50,763 bases of DNA from Collinsella aerofaciens (lineage in GTDB: Bacteria; Actinomycetota; Coriobacteriia; Coriobacteriales; Coriobacteriaceae), in NCBI GenBank assembly GCA_905213325.1, contig CAJMHW010000013.1, forward strand, positions 1 through 50,763, read 5' to 3'. Shown piece by piece: positions 8,605 through 17,300 of this stretch; position 1 is the stretch's first letter; the number at the start of each line of letters is the position of its first letter. The notes beneath the pieces were generated by a model, which saw nothing but the letters and a program-made list of their open reading frames with translations, was not told the origin of the DNA and did not search any database. The translations under genes and the position numbers were made by a program.

Positions 8605-9960
8605 TTAGCAGACGCCCTGGGCGAGCATGGCGTCGGCGACCTTCAGGAAGCCGGCGATGTTTGCGCCCATGACGAAGTTGCCCTCCTCGCCGTACTCCTT
8701 GGCGGTGTCGTCCACGTTGTGGAACATACCGCGCATGAGCTGCTCGAGCTTGCCGTCGACCTCCTCGAAGGTCCAGGACAGGTGCTCGGCGTTCTGGCTC
8801 ATCTCCAAGCCGGACACGAGCACGCCGCCGGCGTTGGCAGCCTTACCGGGCATAAAGGCGACGCCGTGCTCCTGGAAGTAGGTCGTGGCCTCGATGGTCG
8901 TGGGCATGTTCGCGCCCTCGCCGACCACCTTGCAGCCGTTGGCGACGAGCGCCTGGGCGTCCTCGAGCAGCAGCGTGTTCTCGCGAGCGCAGGGCAGCGC
9001 GATGTCGCAGGGAAGCTGCCACACGCCGCGGCCGTCGCCCTCGTGCCACACGGCGTTGGGCTTCTCGTCAACGTACATAGCGAGCGTAACGCCCTTGTCG
9101 TGGCCGGAGCGCTTCTTGTTGTAGACGTGCTCGAGCACGGTGTAGTCGATGCCATCGGGATCCTCGACCCAGCCGTGGGTATCGGAGCAGGCGAGCACCT
9201 TGCCACCGAGCTGGGCGACCTTCTGGACTGCGTAGATAGCGACGTTACCGGAACCGTGAACGACGACGTTCTTGCCCTCGAAGGAGTCGCCGCGGCTCTT
9301 GAGGTACTCGTCCACAAAGTAGACCAGACCGTAGCCGGTGGCCTCGGTACGGGCGAGCGAGCCGCCAAAGGAGAGGCCCTTGCCGGTAAGGACGCCGGTC
9401 CACTCGTTGGTCAGGCGCTTGTACTGACCGAACAGGTAGGCAACCTCGCGGCCGCCAACGCCCAGGTCGCCGGCGGGAACGTCGGTGTTGGGGCCGATGT
9501 GGCGATAGAGCTCGGTCATGAAGGACTGGCAGAAGTGCATGATCTCGTTGTTGGACTTGCCCTTGGGGTCAAAGTCGGAGCCGCCCTTGCCGCCGCCCAT
9601 GGGAAGGGTGGTCAGGCTGTTCTTGAGAATCTGCTCCAGACCCAGGAACTTGAGCATACCGAGGGTGACCGTCGGGTTAAAGCGCAGGCCGCCCTTGTAG
9701 GGTCCAATGGCAGAGTTGAACTCGACGCGATAGCCGCGGTTGACCTGAACCTTGCCCTGGTCGTCGACCCAGGGAACCCGGAACATGACGATGCGCTCGG
9801 GCTCGACGAGACGCTCCAACAGGGCGGCCTCCTCGTACTCGGGATGGGCGTCGAGCGCCGGCTGGATGGTGCCGAGGATCTCGGTCGCGGCCTGGATGAA
9901 CTCAGGCTGCTCGGGATAGCGGGCCTTGAGCTCGTCGAGAACTTTCTGCGTGTAGCTCAT
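8605..9960 (-). CDS. gdhA: Glutamate dehydrogenase, NADP-type
   Basis: 451 residues, close to the 447 of E. coli GdhA. It catalyses 2-oxoglutarate + NH3 + NAD(P)H to glutamate in the cytoplasm. Visible features are the substrate and catalytic region GPYKGGLRF and LPMGGGKGGSDFDPKGKS (catalytic Lys in GGGKGG), PAGDLGVGGREV, and the dinucleotide fold VVVHGSGNVA. The ATG at 9960 follows GGAGGAAGC, so the longer frame reaching 10008 is rejected. The gene appears monocistronic, with its own terminator downstream and 257 bases without a gene upstream. NADP preference is inferred from overall resemblance to the short hexameric class. Confidence 0.95.
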   Translation of the reverse strand: MSYTQKVLDELKARYPEQPEFIQAATEILGTIQPALDAHPEYEEAALLERLVEPERIVMFRVPWVDDQGKVQVNRGYRVEFNSAIGPYKGGLRFNPTVTLGMLKFLGLEQILKNSLTTLPMGGGKGGSDFDPKGKSNNEIMHFCQSFMTELYRHIGPNTDVPAGDLGVGGREVAYLFGQYKRLTNEWTGVLTGKGLSFGGSLARTEATGYGLVYFVDEYLKSRGDSFEGKNVVVHGSGNVAIYAVQKVAQLGGKVLACSDTHGWVEDPDGIDYTVLEHVYNKKRSGHDKGVTLAMYVDEKPNAVWHEGDGRGVWQLPCDIALPCARENTLLLEDAQALVANGCKVVGEGANMPTTIEATTYFQEHGVAFMPGKAANAGGVLVSGLEMSQNAEHLSWTFEEVDGKLEQLMRGMFHNVDDTAKEYGEEGNFVMGANIAGFLKVADAMLAQGVC

Positions 9961-10172
9961 GCTTCCTCCAATTGATGGAAAAGAAAAGTGTCGTTCGAGG
10001 CGCCCCATGCGCCGCGAGCTTTATCGAGTATGGATAATATCGCACTGTTGCAGCAAAGTTTCGCATAAGCCGACGAGCAGATGTTTCGTTTTGATTACGA
10101 TGCAGGTAGAGGCGTTTTTGAGAGTCTGACGTGCAAAACCCGTGTTTCAAACCTGTTTCGTCCACGTGTTCC

Positions 10173-10209
10173 AAAGCACCACATTGGGGACAGGCACCTT
10201 TGTGGTGGT
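10173..10209 (-). terminator. Possible terminator hairpin after the Cys-rich DUF3343 gene
   Basis: CACCACA (10177-10183) pairs with TGTGGTG (10201-10207). The loop contains GGGGACAGGCACC, a string I recall as common in dispersed repeats of gut Firmicutes and Actinobacteria. On the minus strand the stem is followed by CTTTGG, so termination would be weak. It could instead be a solitary REP-like element. Confidence 0.4.
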
Positions 10210-10217
10210 TTTGGTGG

Positions 10218-10613
10218 TTAGAGGACGAGTTGGTGGTAGTCGGCGGGGGTTATGCGGCCTTCGGTGGCGGCGCGGAAGGCGGCGAGGGCATCGCCCGAGA
10301 ACGGCATGGCCCAGCACAGCCCGCAGCCGGCGGTGATGGAGCCGGGCAGCGGCATGATGCGCCCGGGCACACCGGCGGCAAGGCACAGCTGCTCGCATTC
10401 CATCACATCGAAGGTGCTGTCAAACGACACGATAATCTTGCGCTCGTGGTCGAGGGCATCACCGGACGGGCCTTCGCGGTGTGCCTCGCGATACGCCGCG
10501 GCGGCCGCCTCCTCTTCCGTGGTATGTCCACAGCCACCGCAACCGCAGGTACAGTGTTCGGACCCGTCGCAAGTGCAAGGCTCTCCCGTGTCGGGACAAA
10601 TTTCGTGAGACAT
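10218..10613 (-). CDS. DUF3343 protein with Cys-rich N-terminus
   Basis: 131 residues. Residues 1-30 carry seven Cys and two to three His (CPDTGEPC, CTCGCGGCGH), which looks like a metal- or chalcogen-binding tail. An acidic/Ala linker follows, then a DUF3343 (putative Se/S carrier-like) domain from about residue 58: KIIVSFDSTFDVMECEQLC, then PGRIMPLPGSITAGCGLCWA. DUF3343 genes usually sit beside yedF, selD or cysteine desulfurase genes in genomes with selenium-dependent hydroxylases. A second, shorter paralog lies at 38202-38453 in exactly that setting. Both genes have the same GGAGTTGCCATG start region. It follows mobA by 15 bases on the same strand, so it may be cotranscribed with mobA and tRNA-Sec. 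Function is not proven. Confidence 0.75.
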   Translation of the reverse strand: MSHEICPDTGEPCTCDGSEHCTCGCGGCGHTTEEEAAAAAYREAHREGPSGDALDHERKIIVSFDSTFDVMECEQLCLAAGVPGRIMPLPGSITAGCGLCWAMPFSGDALAAFRAATEGRITPADYHQLVL

Positions 10614-10628
10614 GGCAACTCCAATCGT

Positions 10629-11261
10629 CTAGGCGAGTAACTCGGCCGCCGCAAACTCCTCGGGCGTATTGACGTTCTCGAAGCAGAGCGTGGAGCCCGC
10701 GGCCTTAACGATCTGCGGCTCATCCATATAACCAGCCTGAACGCGATTGATCAGGCAGCGAATGCGCTGTCGGTCGCAGGAGAGCAGCTCTTGGGCAACC
10801 GGCGCACATGCGGCACGGCGCCAGACGGCACAAAGCGGCTCAATCCCCCGCTCCTCGCACGGCACGCACACGTCGAGCGCCTCGGCCTCAACATGATCGG
10901 CAAGCGCGCCGATCAGTTCTGGTGAGACGAACGGCATATCGCAGGCGACGATCGCCACGAGCGGCAATCGGGCCGCGGCCAACGAGCTCGCGATGCCGCG
11001 CATTGCGCCCGCCGAGCCTTCAAGGTCCGCCACCACACGCGGCACCAGGCCGCCAAACGCGCGCTCCTCAAGATAGGCAAGCTCGCTGGGACGCGACGTC
11101 GTCACGACCAACTCGCCGGCAACTGGCGCCAGCCGACCCAGCACGCGCTCGATGAGCGGCTCACCGCAAAACGCCATGCGCGCCTTATCGCAACCCATGC
11201 GCGACGACAACCCGCCCGCCTGGACGACACAAGAAAGATCGGCACGTCTTACGGTAGTCAT
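10629..11261 (-). CDS. mobA: MobA, molybdenum cofactor guanylyltransferase
   Basis: About 210 residues. It transfers GMP from GTP to molybdopterin to make the bis-MGD type cofactor needed by DMSO-reductase family enzymes such as FdhF and the oxidoreductase at 15023. The nucleotide-binding motif VVQAGGLSSRMGCDKARM is the family LAGGxSxRMGxDKA signature, followed by a magnesium-binding ACDMPF and a C-terminal N-containing patch. The ATG at 11261 has GGAGGTG nine bases upstream. The longer open frame to 11534 is rejected because it would read through the tRNA-Sec gene. It lies in the gene series selA-selB-tRNA-Sec-mobA-DUF3343 on one strand. Confidence 0.9.
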   Translation of the reverse strand: MTTVRRADLSCVVQAGGLSSRMGCDKARMAFCGEPLIERVLGRLAPVAGELVVTTSRPSELAYLEERAFGGLVPRVVADLEGSAGAMRGIASSLAAARLPLVAIVACDMPFVSPELIGALADHVEAEALDVCVPCEERGIEPLCAVWRRAACAPVAQELLSCDRQRIRCLINRVQAGYMDEPQIVKAAGSTLCFENVNTPEEFAAAELLA

Positions 11262-11415
11262 ACGGCAAAACACCTCCATCGGCATGCTCGAAACCCGGTG
11301 CACGAAGCTAAATACAGCCACCGAAATAGCAGCGCTACGAAAAGCTCGTGCAAAAACAAAACAGCGCCTTTGCGGCACGCAGCAAGACCGCGAGCACAAA
11401 AGCGCTGGTAGCGTA

Positions 11416-11512
11416 TGGCGGGAACGTATGTGAATCGAACACATCCAAGACGTTTTGCACGCCTCGCAACGGTTTTGAGGACCGCGGAGCCCACCGGAGC
11501 CCATCCGTTCCC
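11416..11512 (-). tRNA. selC: tRNA-Sec (selC), anticodon TCA
   Basis: A 94-nt tRNA plus encoded CCA. The acceptor is extended (GGGAACGG against ACGTTCCC), the D loop has TCCGGTG as in known tRNA-Sec, the anticodon stem is GCGGT/ACCGT, the long variable arm is AGGCGT/ACGTCT, the T arm is TGTG-TTCGATT-CACA and the discriminator is G. The anticodon loop reads CCTCAAA, giving TCA. The base before the anticodon is therefore C, where almost all tRNAs have U33. It lies 36 bases downstream of selB on the same strand. Confidence 0.92.
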
Positions 11513-11548
11513 AAGTGCGGCGGTATTTTACCAAACCGAGCAGCCAAT

Positions 11549-13516
11549 CTAGCGCAGGGAGCGCAGGCCGCCGGCGTCCTTGTCGAGCACCGTAAAGCGC
11601 ACGGCATCCAGGTGCTCCAAGATGCTGATGGCACGTTTGCGCGACACGCCCAGGGCCTCGCGCAGTACGCTCGTGGTGGCAGCGCCCCCGGCAGCCTCGA
11701 TAGCGGCAGCGACAAGCTCGCGCGCATGCGACTCCACGGTGGCGGACAAGGCAACGTCACGCTCGACCTTCACGATGGAACGGTTGAGCGAAAGCTCGCG
11801 CAGGGCACGCGTCATGGTGTCGCGATCGAGCTGCAACTGCTCGCCAACCTCGGGCAGCGTCGGCGCATCGAGGCCGGCTTCGTCCAGCAAGGCAACGATA
11901 CGTTCGCAGGCCTCGCGCACCACGCGTACCGCCGCGGCGGCCGAGTGCGGGTCGAATACCTCGGCACCCTCGGCGGCACACATGCCACGCGAGCAGCCCT
12001 CGGCAATCAGAGCCGCGGCAACGCCATCATCAGCGGCAGGCCACGCAGCATGGGCAACGGCGCCGGGCGTAAAGCCCGTCTCCTTGGGAGACGCCGCGTG
12101 CATGGCTGACAGGGTCGCCGCCAGTGCATCCATCGCAGCGTCGAGCACCACGGCGTCCGCCAAGTAGTCCGCATCACCCACGGAAAGCTTGCGAACGGAG
12201 CCCTGCGACACCAACCCGCGCAGTGCGGCATCGGCCTCGCCGACACCAAGATCCAAAGCCTCAACAACATCAACCGCCGTAACCGGCAGCATCTGCAGCG
12301 CCAGCCAAGCGCCCACACCGCCCGCGATATCACCGGACTCAAGCGCCGCAAACAGTGCGCGCTCGCCGGCAGAAAGCTCGCGCGAGCGACGGCAGCGCGA
12401 AAGCAGCACGCGCCCGCCGCCGATGAGCATAACGGGCGAATACGACAGCACCACAGCATGGTCTCCGGCACACAGCGGCAGCGGCTCCTCCAGGCGCACC
12501 TGCACGGTACGGGTCTCGCCCACCGCCATGGGGGCCTCACCCTCCAAAAGCATGATGCGGCCGACGACCTCGGCCGTGCCGGCCATCACATGCACACGCG
12601 CGCCCGACTCGAGCACGCGCGGCTTGGTGCCCTCGCGGCCCAGGTAGGTGAACGTCATCATAAAGCGCAACGTCTGGCCAAAGCGGTCCGCCACGCCCAG
12701 CATCTCACCACGGTCAAGCGCCGCGACACCGTCACCAACTAGGTTGAGCGCCACACGCTGACCAGGCAGCGCGCGCGGCGTATCGCCATGCACCTGAATC
12801 CCGCGCACGCGACAGACCGTACGCGACGGCAAAGCCATCAGCTCGTCGCCCACCGCAACCGGCGCATCGTGCAGCGTTCCCGTTACGACAGTGCCGACGC
12901 CCTTAATCGTAAAGCAGCGGTCAATCGGCAGGCGCGGCGCGGCATCGGTGCGCTCGGCACGGTCGCGGCAGGCATCCCAGCAGGCGCTTACCTGCTCGTC
13001 GAGCACCGCAAGCAGCCCGTCGATCCCCTCGCCCGTCTTAGACGACACGGGCACAATCGACGCGCCCGCAAACACGGTACCCGACAAAAAATCATCGACA
13101 TCGAGCTCGGCAAGCTCGGTCATCTCGGCATCGGCCAGGTCACACATCGTCAGCGCCACCACCATGTGCGTGACGCCCAGCAGCTCCAGCACATGCACGT
13201 GCTCGCGGGTCTGCGGCATCACGCCTTCGACGGCCGATACCACCAGCACAGCAACGTCGATACCCGTGGCACCCTGCACCATGGCGCGCAAGTAATGCGC
13301 GTGGCCCGGCACGTCGACCAGGCCGACGATCTTGCCACTCGGCAACGCCAGCTCGCCAAAGCCAAGCTCAACCGTCATGCCGCGACGGCGCTCAACTTCC
13401 AGGCGGTCGGGGTTTTTACCCGTCAGCGCCTCGATGAGCGCCGACTTACCGTGATCGACATGTCCCGCCGTACCTACGATAACGGGGCATTCCGCCAACG
13501 CTTCGGCCCCACTCAT
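11549..13516 (-). CDS. selB: SelB, selenocysteine-specific elongation factor
   Basis: About 655 residues. It carries Sec-tRNA-Sec to UGA codons followed by a SECIS hairpin. The N-terminal GTPase domain has the P-loop GTAGHVDHGKSALIEALTG, then RRRGMTVELGF, DVPGH and TMCDLAD. Two EF-Tu-like barrel domains follow, then a C-terminal stretch of winged-helix repeats (about residues 380-655) that binds the SECIS RNA. The start MSGAEALAECP at 13516 overlaps the selA stop as ATGA; the longer frame is rejected. Clear targets in this window are fdhF and selD. Confidence 0.95.
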   Translation of the reverse strand: MSGAEALAECPVIVGTAGHVDHGKSALIEALTGKNPDRLEVERRRGMTVELGFGELALPSGKIVGLVDVPGHAHYLRAMVQGATGIDVAVLVVSAVEGVMPQTREHVHVLELLGVTHMVVALTMCDLADAEMTELAELDVDDFLSGTVFAGASIVPVSSKTGEGIDGLLAVLDEQVSACWDACRDRAERTDAAPRLPIDRCFTIKGVGTVVTGTLHDAPVAVGDELMALPSRTVCRVRGIQVHGDTPRALPGQRVALNLVGDGVAALDRGEMLGVADRFGQTLRFMMTFTYLGREGTKPRVLESGARVHVMAGTAEVVGRIMLLEGEAPMAVGETRTVQVRLEEPLPLCAGDHAVVLSYSPVMLIGGGRVLLSRCRRSRELSAGERALFAALESGDIAGGVGAWLALQMLPVTAVDVVEALDLGVGEADAALRGLVSQGSVRKLSVGDADYLADAVVLDAAMDALAATLSAMHAASPKETGFTPGAVAHAAWPAADDGVAAALIAEGCSRGMCAAEGAEVFDPHSAAAAVRVVREACERIVALLDEAGLDAPTLPEVGEQLQLDRDTMTRALRELSLNRSIVKVERDVALSATVESHARELVAAAIEAAGGAATTSVLREALGVSRKRAISILEHLDAVRFTVLDKDAGGLRSLR

Positions 13517-14970
13517 CGGTGCACCGCCTTGGCAACGCATGCGGCAAGCGTCGACGCCGCTGTCTCGATATCGCGGTCGCCCACGAGTGTGCGCACATCA
13601 AACAAAATGCGATCGTGCGAGGTTCGCGTGACAACCGGAGTGTCGAAGTCCTGGACAAGCGAGCGCTTGAGCGCGTCGACCGTCAGGCGCTCGTCAACAA
13701 GACGCACGGCAACGCACATCGTGGGCAGCTCCACGGTAGGCAGCGAGCCGCCACCGGGGGTCGACGATTCCTCGACAATCTCCAACTCAACGGCACACGG
13801 GCAGCCAGCCTTATCGAGCCCGGCGACCATAAGATCGCGCAGCTTGCGGGCACGACGCTCCAGATGAGCCTGCGGAAGCGTGAGCATGCTGAGCACCGGA
13901 ATATCGCGATGGGCAACATCGGCGCCGTCCATGTAGATACGCAGCGTGGCCTCGAGCGCCGTGAGCGCCAACTTGCCCGGGCGCAGGGCGCGCATAAGCG
14001 GGTGCGTCCCACAGGCCCGGACCAGATCGCGACGGCCCATGATAATGCCTGCCTGCGCGGCACCGAGCAGCTTATCGCCCGAGCACGACACCAGATCGAG
14101 CCCCGCCGCGACCGAAGCCGGCGTAGTCTCCTCACCGCCGCGCACCAGGATGTCATCGGGCAAAAGCGCGCCCGAACCCTGGTCCTCGTAGAACAGCAGA
14201 CCATGCTTGTGGGCCAGGGCGGCAAGCTCCCGAGAGCCCACTTCCTCGTGAAAGCCCTCGATGCGATAGTTGGAAGGATGGACCTTGAGGATCATGGCCG
14301 TATCGGGCGTAATGGCTTGCTCATAATCTGCCAGGTGCGTGCGGTTGGTGGCTCCGACCTCGACGAGCTTGGCGCCCGAAGCCTCCATTACATCGGGGAT
14401 GCGGAAGCTGCCGCCGATCTCGACAAGCTCGCCGCGGCTGACGATGACCTCCTTGCCTGCGGCATGGGTCGCCAGCACCAGCAGCACAGCGGCGGCGTTG
14501 TTGTTAACGACCAGCGCGTCCTCGGCACCGGTAAGCGAGCGGATCAGCTGCGCGGCATGTTCCTTGCGCGACCCACGCGAGCAGGTGTCCACACTGTACT
14601 CGAGCGTGCTGTAGCCGCGCGCGACCTCGGCCACGGCCTTGGCGGCCGACTCCGCGAGCGGGGCGCGACCCAAGTTGGTATGGATAACCACACCCGTGGC
14701 GTTGACGGCGGGACGCAGGCTCGGCAACGCGGAGCGGTGCGCACGCCACTCGATGGCCGAAGCCAGGTCGCGCTTAGAGCGCGGGGCGGCACCGGCACGA
14801 ATCGCGGCGCGCTCCTCGTCGAGCTCGGCCGTGACGGCGGCATGCACCACCGCGTCGCAGGTCTCCCCCGCCGCCTTCACTACCGGCCACTCGGCAAGCA
14901 GCTCGTTGACGGAGGGAATGGCGCGCAGGCGGGCGCGCACCTCATCGGACATGTTCTGGCTATCGCTCAT
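13513..14970 (-). CDS. selA: SelA, L-seryl-tRNA(Sec) selenium transferase
   Basis: 485 residues, a PLP-dependent fold type I enzyme that converts Ser-tRNA-Sec to Sec-tRNA-Sec with selenophosphate. The PLP lysine lies in CSGDKLLGAAQAG; other family blocks are VNATGVVIHTNLGRAPL, VNNNAAAVLL, KVHPSNYRIEGF and EDQGSGALL. Its start MSDSQNM lies 52 bases after the end of the upstream molybdopterin oxidoreductase and its stop overlaps the selB start, so selA-selB are translationally coupled. Confidence 0.96.
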   Translation of the reverse strand: MSDSQNMSDEVRARLRAIPSVNELLAEWPVVKAAGETCDAVVHAAVTAELDEERAAIRAGAAPRSKRDLASAIEWRAHRSALPSLRPAVNATGVVIHTNLGRAPLAESAAKAVAEVARGYSTLEYSVDTCSRGSRKEHAAQLIRSLTGAEDALVVNNNAAAVLLVLATHAAGKEVIVSRGELVEIGGSFRIPDVMEASGAKLVEVGATNRTHLADYEQAITPDTAMILKVHPSNYRIEGFHEEVGSRELAALAHKHGLLFYEDQGSGALLPDDILVRGGEETTPASVAAGLDLVSCSGDKLLGAAQAGIIMGRRDLVRACGTHPLMRALRPGKLALTALEATLRIYMDGADVAHRDIPVLSMLTLPQAHLERRARKLRDLMVAGLDKAGCPCAVELEIVEESSTPGGGSLPTVELPTMCVAVRLVDERLTVDALKRSLVQDFDTPVVTRTSHDRILFDVRTLVGDRDIETAASTLAACVAKAVHR

Positions 14971-15022
14971 GTGCGGCCTTTCAAAAGAAACGTGGATCAG
15001 TCGAATACATCAGCTGAGTCAA

Positions 15023-17140
15023 TTACTCGTCATTATCCTCGCGCGCCGTGATTTTTTCCACGCGAACGGCGTTTTCCTGGGTAAGCGCGGCACCCGTCAA
15101 CGAGTCCCAGCGCAGCGGCGTGTGGTCGAGCGGCCCGACGCCCAGGGCCTGCCGACCACCACCCTCAGCACCCAATGCGCGTCCGCCGGGAGCGGCCGAG
15201 GTGAAGATGCACGCCGGGTGCAGATAGGGCGTCGTCTCCACGCGCACGCGATCGCGGCCCATGTCGCTCACAAGCTCGACGACCTCGCCGTTGGCGATAC
15301 CCATGCGAGCGGCGACATCGGCGTTCATCTGCACGGCGTCCAGGTCCGACCCCGCCTCGGCAGCACCCGCTGCAGCGAGCCTGCGCGACGTGTGCGACTC
15401 AAAGGGCCGGTTGCCGCTAATGAGGCGAAACATCCCCGGGCCGGGCTCCACCATGGGAGCGATCCAGTTGGGCACACGACCCATGCCGGCTCGTTCCCAT
15501 ACGTCACTTGCCAGCGCAATCTTGCCGCCGGCAAGCGGAATCACCGGCTCACCCGTGCGCGACGGCAGCGCCACGCCCGTATCGGCCCAACCGCGCTCCT
15601 TGAGCTCGTCCAGATTGATCCCAAAAGGTGCCACCTGGGCCGCCGCCAGATCGTCGGACGTAAACCGAAAGTACTCGCCCACGCCACACGCCTGCGCCAG
15701 ACCGGCAAAAATCTCCCGACCGGGACGTGTGTCGTCATGCTGCACAGGCAGCACGGCGTTGCGGTAGAACACCCGCGAATCGTTGGCGCCCGTCACCGTT
15801 CCCACGCCGCGGTCGGCCTCCAGATACGTCACATCGGGCAGCACGAAGTCGGAAGCGCGCGCCGTCTCGGACCAGCGAATATCAATTGTCACGAGCAAAT
15901 CGAGCTGTTCCAGAATCGATAGCCACGCCCCGGCATTGCCATAGCCCGCACCGGGGTTACTGGCATAGACGAAGAGCCCACGCAAATCGCCGGCAAGAAT
16001 CGACTGACCGATGGTCGTGCACAGGCCGCGCACCGGATCGACCAGCGGATAGCGCTCGGACCCCAGCTTGGGCCCGCGTGGCACCGGCGGCGTCGCAAAG
16101 CGTGCGGGATCAAGGTCGCCCAGCGCAAGCGGTGTGGGTGGATTGAGCGCTCCGCCCGCATGTCCAATACAGCCCAGCAGCACATCGACCATGCAGATAG
16201 CTCGCGCCGTCTGGGTACTGTTCGCATACGCGATACCGATGCCACCATGAAAGCCAGCGTCCACCACCGCAGCAGGCGCCGCGGCAGCCAAATCACGCGC
16301 AGTCGCTCGGATATCGTCCGCCGGCACATCGCACATCGACTCAGCCCACTCGGGCGTCCAAACAGCGGCCGCCTGCACCAGCTCGTCAAAACCCGTGGTA
16401 TAGCGGGTCACGAACTCGTGATCGTACAGGTCCTCGGCAATCAACACGTGAACAATACCCAACAGCAGCGCCAAGTCGCAGCCCGGGCGCACGCGCAACC
16501 AGCGGTCGGCAAGCGCCGCAGAGCCGCTGCGCCGCGGGTCCACGACAATGATTTTCGCCCCGCGCCGACGTGCGTCATTCAAGGCGTCGACTGCCCCCAT
16601 CGAAGACGAATCCACTAGCGAACGCCCCAGGTACATAATGCAATCGGTATGCGCCAGGTCGGAGGCGGGGCTATAGCCCAAGCTATGCTCCCAGCCAGTG
16701 AGACGGCTTACCTCGCAGGCGCCATCGGCACCGTACACGTTGGGCGAACCCAGCGCGTGCATAAGACGATAGCCCCAGTAGCGGTCGAACGAGGGCACGC
16801 CGAGCGTCATGCCCAGCGCACGAGGTCCGCGCTCGTCGACAATCCCCAAAAGACGCTTGGCAATCTGCGCGAACGCCTCGTCCCACGAAATCGCATCGAA
16901 CCCCGAGCCATCAGCTCGTCGGCGCATGGGATGCAAAATCCGGTCGCGCTCGTCAAACGGCATGTCCAGGCGATGCCGTCCGCGGGCGCACAGGGCACGC
17001 GCAGCACACGGATGCCCCGGCACCGGTAACTCGGCCACCACACGCCCATCCTCAACATGGGCCGCAAAGGCGCAATCGGCATAGCATCCCCCGCATGTCG
17101 TCACCACGGAGCGACCGTCATGCATAGCTCTCGATGCCAT
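15023..17140 (-). CDS. Molybdopterin oxidoreductase of the DMSO reductase family, PsrA/PhsA-like, function unknown
   Basis: 705 residues. An N-terminal 4Fe-4S motif (C16-x2-C19-x3-C23, with the fourth Cys in CAARALC) is followed by molybdopterin domains (WDEAFAQIAKRLLGIV, IIVVDPRRSGSAALAD, YASNPGAGYGNA, ISGNRPFESHT) and a C-terminal bis-MGD lid domain (MNADVAARMGIANGEVV). The likely Mo ligand is the Cys of GADGACEVSR, which aligns with the Cys of polysulfide and thiosulfate reductases rather than with Sec or Cys of formate dehydrogenase. There is no Tat signal, so it is probably cytoplasmic. No electron-carrier or membrane-anchor gene is adjacent. It sits between focA and selA on the same strand, so expression with the selenocysteine genes is likely. 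Substrate unknown. Confidence 0.8.
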   Translation of the reverse strand: MASRAMHDGRSVVTTCGGCYADCAFAAHVEDGRVVAELPVPGHPCAARALCARGRHRLDMPFDERDRILHPMRRRADGSGFDAISWDEAFAQIAKRLLGIVDERGPRALGMTLGVPSFDRYWGYRLMHALGSPNVYGADGACEVSRLTGWEHSLGYSPASDLAHTDCIMYLGRSLVDSSSMGAVDALNDARRRGAKIIVVDPRRSGSAALADRWLRVRPGCDLALLLGIVHVLIAEDLYDHEFVTRYTTGFDELVQAAAVWTPEWAESMCDVPADDIRATARDLAAAAPAAVVDAGFHGGIGIAYANSTQTARAICMVDVLLGCIGHAGGALNPPTPLALGDLDPARFATPPVPRGPKLGSERYPLVDPVRGLCTTIGQSILAGDLRGLFVYASNPGAGYGNAGAWLSILEQLDLLVTIDIRWSETARASDFVLPDVTYLEADRGVGTVTGANDSRVFYRNAVLPVQHDDTRPGREIFAGLAQACGVGEYFRFTSDDLAAAQVAPFGINLDELKERGWADTGVALPSRTGEPVIPLAGGKIALASDVWERAGMGRVPNWIAPMVEPGPGMFRLISGNRPFESHTSRRLAAAGAAEAGSDLDAVQMNADVAARMGIANGEVVELVSDMGRDRVRVETTPYLHPACIFTSAAPGGRALGAEGGGRQALGVGPLDHTPLRWDSLTGAALTQENAVRVEKITAREDNDE

Positions 17141-17242
17141 CTCGATTATTCCTTCCAGCTCAGGGGTTCAAGCCCCACCGCACCACAGTTCTGCCACCAG
17201 CGGCTGCGACGCAAAGCCCGCAGCATCCACCGCAGCAAGACA

Positions 17243-17280
17243 CGAAGAGCCTCCCAAAAGGCAAACGCCCCTCGGGAGGC
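17243..17280 (-). terminator. Probable terminator after focA
   Basis: GCCTCCC (17249-17255) pairs with GGGAGGC (17274-17280) around an 18-nt loop. On the minus strand it is followed by TCTTCG. It lies 20 bases after the focA stop and would separate the formate hydrogenlyase operon from the oxidoreductase-sel genes. The T-tract is weak. Confidence 0.5.
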
Positions 17281-17300
17281 CCATACGTCATTCCGGCTTC

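Noticed and set aside
11262..11534. N-terminal extension of MobA
   Set aside because: The extension would be translated from the tRNA-Sec gene; the MobA start at 11261 has a strong ribosome site and the motif begins right after it.
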